Below, in pieces: positions 56,254-64,000 of a stretch of 64,000 nucleotides of DNA. The stretch is from the NCBI GenBank assembly GCA_001939145.1, contig LSRX01000353.1:353330-417329 (forward strand), read 5' to 3'. The notes beneath the pieces were generated by a model, which saw only the letters and a list, made by a program, of their open reading frames with translations, ran no database searches and was not told where the DNA came from. Made by a program: the position numbers and the translations under genes. This DNA is from Symbiodinium microadriaticum. Taxonomy: Eukaryota; Sar; Dinophyceae; Suessiales; Symbiodiniaceae. Within the stretch, counting starts at the first letter, position 1. Every line of letters begins with the position of its first letter.

Positions 56254-56409
56254 TCAAACAGATTCGAAGACCGATTCCTGGAGGGTGTCCAGACAGACTA
56301 TGTTGCCTGATACTGGCTGGCCTAGCAAGTCGTAGTCGATGAGCGATGGTGTTGCCTTGACGGTGCTGGCAGGGAGCGAGATGCGGTACGAATCATCCAC
56401 CGTCCAAGC
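56254..56409 (-). CDS. GH1 C-terminal segment, possibly decayed
   Basis: Starts after acceptor GGTGATTCCAG and reads AWTVDDSYRISLPASTVKAT, then a segment VSGNIVCLDTLQES and a TGA stop. DDSYRIS and the spacing fit the GH1 helix before the [12 protein letters not shown] motif. The place where that motif belongs gives only a weak match (VSGNIVC-LDTLQES). The enzyme's usual last 40-60 residues are not visible. Confidence 0.5.
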   Translation of the reverse strand, partial: AWTVDDSYRISLPASTVKATPSLIDYDLLGQPVSGNIVCLDTLQESVFESV

Positions 56410-59400
56410 CTGGAATCACCAAGCTAAAGAATCCTATGAGGCTAACGTGCCATCCTGCCAGATCGCCCTGCTGCCTTCTGGTTCCCTCGAGCCCCAGCAG
56501 TTCCTACATCCCAGAAGACTCCGGAGCGACGGAGACGTGCATACAGCAACGGGGCTCTGGCATACTGAGTGTGGCCAGGATCAGGGCAACCGTTCTCGGT
56601 GATGTAGATTTGATGCGGCTGATAGCGCTGGTTGACCTGAGACGCCCACGCGCGAAAGAACATCAAGAAATGACAGCAGCCCAGAATTCGGATATTGCCT
56701 CGGAAAGTCCAGTTCCCTCCATGCGAAGACCCCCTGTTTGGCGGCCCCTCTCCTCCGCAGCTTCAGCTCCAAACCTTAAATTCCTCACTAAACCCCGCAT
56801 CGACTCCGAAGCGCTGAACTTGATTTCGGCGAGGGGCCCAGCGGAGATGCAGCAACATCTCCTCACAACACTGAATCCCTAAAAATCTTGGCCCGAGTAA
56901 GTAGTAACATAATCACTCAACGCATCTGTATCTGCAGACCCACCACCCCTGTAACCCTAAACATCCAGAAAAATTATATTTCTTGCCACCTGTCTAGATC
57001 TTATGTATATTTGGGTGGTTTTCGTGATGCCGAGTCCCCTGAAAGTTGCACCGTTTAGACTAGTAGTTAAGGGCCCCCGCAGTGTTTGGGCCGCGCATGA
57101 GCGAGCCCCAAACCCAACTCCCCGTAAGGTAACACACCCTCAAAGCTGCAAACCCTTTCCCTAGGGCTCCAAGTATACAAATAGTACCTACTTTGGGGTC
57201 TAAAGTCTGTAAATAGTAGCTACTTTGGGCTATTTGGAGCCCCAGGGTTTAGCCCTTTGCATCTCAAAGGCCTGCACTCTCATGTGGAACCCTTGACCAT
57301 GCAGCTCGAAAGTTTGGAGTTTACAGCGTTTGCAGTTTAGGCCAGATAGGCTTATGTTAGTTTCGCAAACACTTACGAATGCTTAGGGTAGGGTCAGGGA
57401 TTGCCGACTCGAGTTGGGGTCGCTGCTCCAAAAACCAACATCAACCGATATCAACCGTGGCTTCTCGGATAGCTTCAGGGCTCTATTCACGATTGAAACA
57501 GGGTCTGGGGGTATATTGTCCGGAAGCTTAGAGGGACTACATTGACTACATGTGAGTGTCGTATCTGCTGCACTCTATTCACGCACCCCAAAAGCAGAAC
57601 ATGAACTCAAACCGCACTACACCCTGAACCGAGCCAGAGCCTAAATGGAATGCTAAAAGTTTGACGCCCAAAATATAGTTGCCCTAAACCCTAAACCCTA
57701 ACCGAAGTTGTGCTTGATAGATGCTGAATAGATGGTTCCAGAAGGGATGCTTTAAGGAATCTACATGGCTTCAGCGCTATTGCTCCCAAGTCTAGACCGA
57801 CAAGCACATGAAACCCTATAAACCCTACACCCCTAAACCCTAAACCCTAAGCCCCTAAACCCCTAAACCCCTAAGCCCCTAAACCCTAAACCCTAAGCCC
57901 CCAAAACCCTAAACCCAAACCTTCCAACCCCAAGTCGTCAAAGCACCAGGGCCTCCGGAACTTTGTAGAGCCACGCCCCGATGAACTTATCGCCGATGGG
58001 CTTTCCATCCCTTTCCCCAAGGCTTCCAGCAAGGGGATATTTGGCTTTAGGGTTTAGGGGTTTAGGGTTTAGGGTTTTTGTTCAAGCATTTGAGAGCCAG
58101 GTTCTGACGTCTTTGGGGTTTGGGAGAGGCCACTACAGAGACCACTGCTGTGGCCTTTGGTTGGGTGTGATGTTAGCGAGAAACATGAATGAGCTGCCCA
58201 AGCTTCTTGGCATGTCGAGCTCTACTTTGCACTGGGTTGTGGCAACGCAACAAAACTCGCACTGGTTGAAATCTGCTACTTGGCTTGCAGAATCGCGGCC
58301 GCACAAGACTTCTGAAGGGTTCCACCCCACATAGCAAAAAATGCAGGTTGAGGCATGACGTTTGTGTTGGGGTCTGCTGAGGGCTTCCTCAGAAAGTGTT
58401 GGTGATCATGCACATTTTAGGGGGGGTTGGGGGTAGAGCAGCACGGCTCGGATAAATCTTGATCAACCAATACCACGGAAGGCTTGTGCTGTCTCTGGGG
58501 TTTGTCGAAGCAGAAAGGTTTTGTTCCATTGGACCCATGTGGCCTGGGTAAACCTTGACCTGCCGTAAGACATTCACTGTTGGATGGACCGGCTGCAACA
58601 CCTGCAGGCAAGGATCTTGAAGAAGCGCTCTTGCGGATGGAGAGGGTCAACGTCTTGATCACCATGATCATCATGATCACCATGATCATCCGAATCGTGT
58701 TTATGATGAGGCTGCTTTGCCGACCTGAGCCATCTCAAAACGCTTCTCGGGCAGAGTCCCCTCTAAGACAGCACCTCAGAACTCCCCCCCGTCTGAGGAC
58801 ACAGCACGTACCTCCCGCCGTACGTGTTCAAGCCATAAATCGACATCGGGTGATTGGCACCTCACAGCGGTTGAGGCTTTGGGATTCAAGCTGTAGGGTT
58901 GGCACTTCAACACTCCTGTGGTGATGGTGATCACGAGGACGCAGCACTGTTACTAGTGGTGCCAGCCTGATTGACATCACAATTGCAAACACTGCTGCTG
59001 CTCGTCCTCTTCCTCATGCCTGCTCTTGTTGTTGAGATGGATGCCTGTTCCTAAACTACCTCGGGTTTTGCTATCCTAAACCCCAGACTCCTCGTCCCTG
59101 AAATCCCTAAAGCCTGACTTCAAGAGCTCTTGCTCCGCAGCAGTGAAGCGGGGAAGGTGCTTGCCGGTGACCAGCTTCAGCTCCTTGAAAGGGTCCATCT
59201 GACGCTCTCAGAAAAAAAGGGCACCCCAATATGGAACCCCAAATAATGCAGATAGGGAGGACCACGAAAGACCCTAAATGAGGCACCCCCTGTTGGAATT
59301 CTGAAACTCGCGTCTGGGAACTTTTTGAGATTTCGATCTGGCTGGTTCAGGCCCGCCGGACACGGTCTGCAAACGGACTTCAACTAAGTCCGAACCCTCA

Positions 59401-62400
59401 GTCCCTAAACCGTATACCCTAAGTCGCCCTGCGAAGCGTGAAGCATTTCAACGTCCAATGAGCCCTCGAAAGAAAGCCAAGTGAGGAAGTCGTGGTTCAA
59501 GCAGCCGATGTTGACTGTGCATAGTGTATAAGGGGTTTAGGGTTTAGGGTATATACTTGACAGATGTCACACATAAAGTACAATATATGATGTCGAATAC
59601 CTTCTCTCCAAAATCGAAAATGTCGAATTGATCTAATATCTGATATCTAGCGTCAAGTGTCTAATATCCAATATCTAAAACTTGATATCCATTTCCAATA
59701 TCTGATATATGAAATACTGTGTTATGTTTGCTCATTATGCTGTATTATGTTATATTGCCTTATATTGTACAAGGTACTGCTTCATCTCATAATATTCGAT
59801 GTCGTGCTACGCTCTGGCATACTATTGTCTCTAAGCATGCATACCTATAACTTTACACTCAAAGCCTGTGCGCAGGATTACTCTAATTGAGTGTCCTAGG
59901 TTAGGACTGACCATCGTACTTCATATTTGATTCTCGTGTTGCGGTTGATGGTATAAATCCTGCATTACCCATAGTAGGGAATGTACCATTATTTCCCATA
60001 GTTTAGCGTCCTTAAGGTAATGCAGGATTTATATCATCAACAGTAGGGTTGGCTGGCCAGTCCTCCGGATAGTCTCCGAAGAAGAGGGGATCCGCAAACC
60101 AACCTCCGCAGGTTTGGCGTTTCGGGGCGTCCGAGCTTGGGAGTCGACGTTTGGGGTTGCTGCACTTAAAGGTTCATGGGACTTAGTAACTAGGGTTTTT
60201 CAATAAGGTAACTATACTTATAATTACTTATAACCCCAATTAAGGTACTTATAACTCTACTTACTAAGTCCCATGAACCTCCGAGTACAACAGTTTGCCA
60301 CAGCTCGTCATGTAGGATACCTGAAGATTAATATGAAGCCTCGCAGATCTTAAACACAGATGTTCGCATCAAGTCCGAATGACAACAATGCTCGAAACTG
60401 ATTTCCGGGCTGAGGTCTTCGATTTAGGCATATGCATTTGGTCTCCGTGCCTTGAAATTTAGGGTTGCATTTTCTGTCTCCCCAGCTTGCGGCGAGTGGC
60501 CGATCCTCTGCAGGGCATCGACTTCGACACTCTTCACATCGTCCTTGTCGTCCGGATGAAGCGGCTCCGGGAAATCATAGTTTATCACGATGCCCATCCT
60601 TGCACAACGTGTGCTGCTGGGTGAAGGGATCGCGCTTCCGATGCAGGGTTCGGACCATGCCAGCACAAACGCATGCTCGGTTTCGCCAGTCGGTTTGCAA
60701 AAAGGCTAGGAATATGATGCCTGCGCAGGTGGACTTGCATGGCCCTAGATGTGGGTATGTCATGGCAAGAGACTAATGTGTAGTGCTCCATGCACAGCTG
60801 AGAGTGCCCCAGCCACTTTCTGCCAGGCTGCTTGTACCCGGACTGGCCGTGGAACAAGTTCCGGAACATCTCAAAGGTCTTCGCATGTGCGAGAATCACC
60901 TCGGAAAACACCCCAAATCCCTCTATGCCGGAAAGCTTCAGGAGGGAGGAGCACCAAAAGCCCGACAAACATTGCCGTTTAAGTTAATTTGGCAGTGGGC
61001 AACGTGAATGCCGACTCCGACTCAGGCTGGTGTTAAGAGTTCCTGCGCATACAGTAGCCGCTGTCGCTCCGATTCTCGGACTTGGGGAGTTTGCGTACCT
61101 CCTGAAAGCAGTCCCTGAAGCCCGAGAAACTGAAAAGTGCAAAGAAGTAAGTCGTCCGTAGGCACGTAGGGTTTCAGACTTCAGGTTCACCGCATGGGGC
61201 TGCGGTGCTTTTGGGCAGTCACACGGGGTCGGACTCCAGGGGTTGCGGCGTAGGGGCCTGAATAACACGACCAGGGTGTCGTAATTGAATAACCCTATCA
61301 GGAGCGGTGTGAATCAGTAAGCGTGCAAGCTTCTATACCTACATATATATATATATATATATGTATGTGTGTATATATATATATACACACATACATATAT
61401 GTTGCATGCAGCGACTTGGGTTCAGTCAATCGAGCCCCAGAGGGTTGAGCTCAAAGCGACTAAAGCGATGAGAATTCTGTAATTGCTGCTGGACAATATA
61501 TGCATCATGTACATACGCATAATTACACAGGAATTGTCGCACATGTTTCTGTCAAGCTTTGATAATGCGACGGTTCTTGCCCCCTGCCGTGTTGGGCTTA
61601 CTGCTTGCATGCCCACTACTAATGTCTTCACCACCCATCATTGTCATCATAATGAGCACACTCAGAATCCGGTCTGGTCTATCTGCATATCTTTTACACC
61701 TAAAGGCCTTAAGGAGTTTCGTACGAATGTGGCTCTAAACCTCTGAATGCTGAACCATCAGCTCCCTGACATTTCCATCGTGGCACATGGTGGCCGCACT
61801 TGAACTGGTCGTATTTTGACTCGACGCCCGGGGCATGGACACCTGATCAGTAAGGTCTGGTGTTGGGTGTCCTTGTTGCACAATAGTCGTATACGACTCG
61901 GTATGATCAGAAACGTTGCTTAGATCGAGCATCGACTGAAGATGAGTGGAGAGTCGGGCACAGGCAGCTAGACGAGGTTTGCAGCTGCGTCAGCTGGGCA
62001 ACTGCAGGTACGTCTTTCAGTTGAGTGCTCACTTGCCAGGCCTGCTGACGGGTAACATGGGCCATTTGCGACCGTCTAACAACAGGGCATTCTTCCTGCT
62101 GATACTCAACTACACTCTCAACTACTGCAAGCCATGCATTCAGACACTGCTGAACGCTTGCCCCTCGAGGCGGCGCCCGCAGCTTCGACGCAACGCGGCT
62201 TTGCGGCAACTTGCCGCACCCTCGACCCTCTTCAAAGCTAGCGAGGTGTCAGGAGGCACGTTCGAGCTGCACAAGGTATCTTGATGTGGCCTCGGTGGCG
62301 CTGTAGGACTAAGGCCGGGACCGATGTGGTAGCCCAGAAAGCAGAAGCTGAAGGGCTCGTTGATAGTCATCCATAACTTGACCTGTCGTTCTGAGAGGCC

Positions 62401-63782
62401 AGAGCGTCTCGTACAGAGGGGGCTTCCAGCTTCCGAACGCTAAAACCTCAAACCCAACAGCAACCAACCTAGCTGACGAGAATGCCTACGATGACGATAC
62501 AGAGGAGCAAGATGGCGAGGAAGGCGTTGAGGATGATGGTGGATGGCGATGACGACGAAGATGACAACGACAATGAGGACGAGGAGGAGGAGGAGGAGGA
62601 GCAAAGGACAGTGAAAACAATCTTGCCGATGACGATTATGATGATGCTGATGATGCTGGTGCTGATTCTGACGCTGATGCTGTACTCATGCTGATGATGG
62701 CACTAGGACAGACGATGATGAAGCTGGCTGTTTGCCTACAGATGCAGAACCATGCAGTTCAAACAACAACAGTTTCAAGCTGCTCCTGGTTTGGCTGAGC
62801 TCTGTAGCGGCTGACAAGTGTCTTTCACTGACCATCTTCAAAGAACACCTACATTCGAAACATGTGCGTCTGCACATGGCAATACATCTAATCGAGAATG
62901 GCCAACCCGACAGAACAACGTAAACCAAAGCATAAGAGCCGACAAGAACTGAAATTGGAGAACCGCGGCCTCTGGAAAGGTAGTGAGGAGGAACTTGGCA
63001 TAGCTTACAAAATGCTCCACCACCTGCTGCTTTCTGTGGGGTCGCCAAGCTTTCAGACTCGAAATTGTAGTCTTTGTAGTGCTGGCTTGCCGGCTACACC
63101 GCGATGCTCACCTGTTTTCCTGCTTCATACCTCATCATCGTACTGTTGTCTTGGACTAAGCGCGATCTCCCGGGACGAATCCTGCCTTCAGTCCCCGAAG
63201 TCCTCCAGCGCCAAACACAGATCCCCCAGACTGAAATCCAACATGTCGCGTAGACCCTAAAGCGTAAAGTCCTTACGCTCCGGCTCTGCGAGGCTTAGGT
63301 TAGCCAAGACCTCTATGTGCCTCGAGGCCGAGTAGCCGCAGATGCCAGCTGAACGCCAAAAAAGCGCTGGGTCTCAAGTTGGGGTGTCCCTCCCTTTTGT
63401 CGCGGTTTTGGCTTCCGGTCTATATGTGCGGCTCCGGATGTTCTTGTAAGACTATGTTATCATGCCTTGCAGGAGGGACTCTGGCTCGTGATTGCTTCTC
63501 CGAAGCCCTGCCATGACCTCACCTACATACTACATGCATGTTGAGGAAAGTGCTCAGGTGAGGTGTAATTAAAGCCAGGCAAAGCAGTCTTGCAAGGCTT
63601 CAAGTTACAGCACAGAGGCAAAAAATGCCCCTCTATCGATCAGAGAGAAACCTCTCAACCCTAAACCCCAAACCCTTAAGTTGAATCCTTGAAGAATCCG
63701 GTCGAGCGGGTGGCCTCTGGCTCTCGCCAGTCTAGCTCCTTCGGGAGATCCCAGTGATACATCGTCACCATGGGCGTGATGC
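56254..63782 (-). CDS. Glycoside hydrolase family 1 (beta-glucosidase-like) gene, many exons, 5' end beyond the window
   Basis: GH1 enzymes are retaining beta-glycosidases of about 450-550 residues that hydrolyse beta-glucosides and related substrates. Eight minus-strand exons carry GH1 landmarks in the correct order: TMYHWDLP (63.7 kb), WMTINEP with the acid/base Glu (62.4 kb), VILAHAKTFEMFR (60.9 kb), GIVINYDFPEPLHP (60.6 kb), HLPRFTAAEQELL (59.2 kb), YGLNTYGG (58.8 kb), IYITENG with the nucleophile Glu (56.6 kb) and a DDSYRIS segment (56.4 kb). Both catalytic Glu residues are present. The N-terminal part lies past base 64000. Introns reach about 2.2 kb and hold microsatellites, telomere-like tracts and inverted-repeat elements. 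Not all junctions can be fixed; some need non-GT donors. The C-terminal WSLLDNFEW region is poorly matched, so a decaying copy is possible. Family assignment is sure; functionality is not. Confidence 0.85.
56591..56636 (-). CDS. GH1 exon: TENG nucleophile motif
   Basis: Reads VNQRYQPHQIYITENG between acceptor GTGGGCGTCTCAG and donor GAACG/GTTGCC. The Glu of TENG is the GH1 nucleophile. 46 nt. If the frame is read through the donor it continues as CPDPGHTQ. Confidence 0.85.
57159..57247. mobile_element. Inverted-repeat element
   Basis: Arms CCCTAGGGCTCCAAGTA and ATTTGGAGCCCCAGGG around a core with repeated TAGTA(C/G)CTACTTTGGG. Within the 3' part of the GH1 gene. Confidence 0.55.
57810..58078. 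repeat. Telomere-like tracts facing outward pair
   Basis: CCCTAAA units at 57810-57921 and TTTAGGG units at 58044-58078, about 120 bp apart, in the GH1 region. A small CCCTAAA piece is at 57683-57702. Confidence 0.85.
58812..58860 (-). CDS. GH1 exon: YGLNTYGG motif, frame uncertain
   Basis: One frame reads PMSIYGLNTYGG, the GH1 'DF.GlN.Y' landmark, ending at a strong donor GGGAG/GTACGTG. The phase left by the previous exon instead selects the frame KCQSPDVD..., which loses the motif. Either the upstream junction is non-canonical or there is a small indel here. Confidence 0.65.
59119..59198 (-). CDS. GH1 exon: LPRFT motif
   Basis: Encodes MDPFKELKLVTGKHLPRFTA and then AEQELLK. This is the GH1 'LP.Ft..E..l..gs.DF' region. 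Third-position GC is very high. Acceptor GAGCGTCAG; donor TTGAA/GTCAGG; 80 nt, phase 0 in, phase 2 out. Confidence 0.85.
59944..60041. mobile_element. Inverted-repeat element family A, copy 3
   Basis: 98 bp inside a GH1 intron. Ends GTTGATGGTATAAATCCTGC and its near-complement. Followed by AGTAG. Confidence 0.85.
60170..60280. mobile_element. Inverted-repeat element family D, copy 1
   Basis: Arms AGGTTCATGGGACTTAGTAA and TTACTAAGTCCCATGAACCT, perfect over 20 bp. The interior has CTTATAACCCCAATTAAGGT. Located in a GH1 intron 130 bp from family A copy 3. Confidence 0.85.
60508..60598 (-). CDS. GH1 exon: GIVINYDFPEPLHP segment
   Basis: Encodes MGIVINYDFPEPLHPDDKDD and then VKSVEVDALQ. It matches the GH1 stretch 'G.IGIv.n....P......D..A' that follows the LAHA helix. 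The acceptor is TTGTGCAAG. The downstream edge is my estimate; the frame stays open further, with IGHS where GH1 proteins usually have IGWF. Confidence 0.8.
60820..60899 (-). CDS. GH1 exon: LAHA helix
   Basis: Reads VILAHAKTFEMFRNLFHGQS and on to GYKQPG, matching the GH1 helix usually written 'n.llAHa.av..yR'. The acceptor is GGTGTTTTCCGAG. The open phase at the 3' end joins the next exon as R-M-G-I-V, but the donor there is not GT (AG/AAAG, or GC two bases earlier). Confidence 0.8.
61340..61400. repeat. Palindromic (TA)n with TATGTGTGTATA arms
   Basis: In a GH1 intron; forms a self-complementary stretch ACATATATAT to ATATACACACATACATATAT. Other small tracts in this gene: (GAG)n at 62570-62602 and (ACG)n(ATG)n at 63808-63864. 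Confidence 0.85.
62322..62382 (-). CDS. GH1 exon: NEP catalytic acid/base motif
   Basis: Reads VKLWMTINEPFSFCFLGYHI. The Glu of NEP is the general acid/base of GH1. The acceptor GAACGACAG precedes GTCAAG, and a possible donor ATCG/GTCCCGG gives a 61-nt exon ending in phase 1. Confidence 0.85.
63727..63782 (-). CDS. GH1 exon: TMYHWDLP motif
   Basis: Reads ITPMVTMYHWDLPKELDW, the conserved GH1 strand followed by the HWDLP signature. The acceptor is a good ..ACTTCCAG at 63783-63784. The 3' edge is uncertain: no clear GT donor follows LDW, and a GA donor (TGGC/GAGAG) is possible. Confidence 0.8.
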
Positions 63783-64000
63783 CTGGAAGTCTGTTATAAG
63801 AATCACAGCAACAACAACAACGACGACGACGACGACGATGATGATGATGATGATGATGATGATAGCACTTGCAGAAAAAAGTAAAACTTAAAATAGAAAC
63901 GGTTATTCCATACTAGCTCTGAACACCCCTCGACGCCCCTTCAGGGACCTGACTCTGGGTGGCAAGCTGAAATCGGAACTTGGGCTCAAGCTTTTTGGCA

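Noticed and set aside
56339-56602. Plus-strand ATG-to-stop frame MSDGVALTVLAGSEMRYESS
   Set aside because: It is the complement of the GH1 C-terminal segment and lies beside the TENG exon on the other strand.
1-64000. CRISPR array, tRNA, rRNA, snRNA, dinoflagellate spliced leader
   Set aside because: No repeat-spacer pattern, no convincing tRNA T-arm with matching acceptor stem, and no copy of the leader sequence was seen by eye on either strand. A covariance-model scan would be decisive.

Overview
The window looks like nuclear DNA of a protist with dispersed short telomere-type tracts (TTTAGGG/CCCTAAA), dense microsatellites, short terminal-inverted-repeat elements and intron-rich genes. 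The two protein families I can name are a glycoside hydrolase family 1 (GH1) gene and pentatricopeptide (PPR) genes carrying the 'AACA/TACE ... W' type of motif. Both are in many small exons on the minus strand. This mix fits an alveolate alga best (dinoflagellate, or a chromerid relative), but other lineages with TTTAGGG telomeres cannot be excluded from sequence alone. I saw no tRNA, rRNA, snRNA, spliced-leader gene, CRISPR array or bacterial operon structure.

Layout. 0-2 kb: minus-strand candidate exons. 3-5.8 kb: microsatellites and first telomere-like tracts. 5.9-15.2 kb: many candidate exons, several joined by phase-consistent introns of 58-84 nt, interrupted by an 870-base gap (7713-8582). 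15.25-16.2 kb: the largest telomere-like block. 17.4-17.7 kb: two inverted-repeat elements side by side. 18-25 kb: isolated candidate exons, a second gap and a telomere-like hairpin. 26-28 kb: repeats. 28-32 kb: candidate exons, the best being 29430-29758. 34.4-35.0 kb: a small two-exon PPR gene next to a 55-bp minisatellite. 37.5-40.3 kb (perhaps to 41.2 kb): a longer PPR gene. 42-55 kb: weaker candidate exons, repeats and inverted-repeat elements. 56.2-63.8 kb and probably beyond the window end: the GH1 gene, with introns of up to about 2.2 kb.

Both strands are often open in the same place, so length of an open frame is weak evidence here. I ranked calls by recognised family motifs first, then by splice signals whose phases agree, then by third-position GC and residue make-up. 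Only the GH1 and PPR calls are firm at family level. Every other coding entry is a candidate exon without a known function. All recognised genes lie on the minus strand, as in a unidirectional gene block. The short inverted-repeat families often carry GT and AG close to their ends, and one makes up nearly all of a candidate intron; this introner-like behaviour is the most interesting feature of the window.
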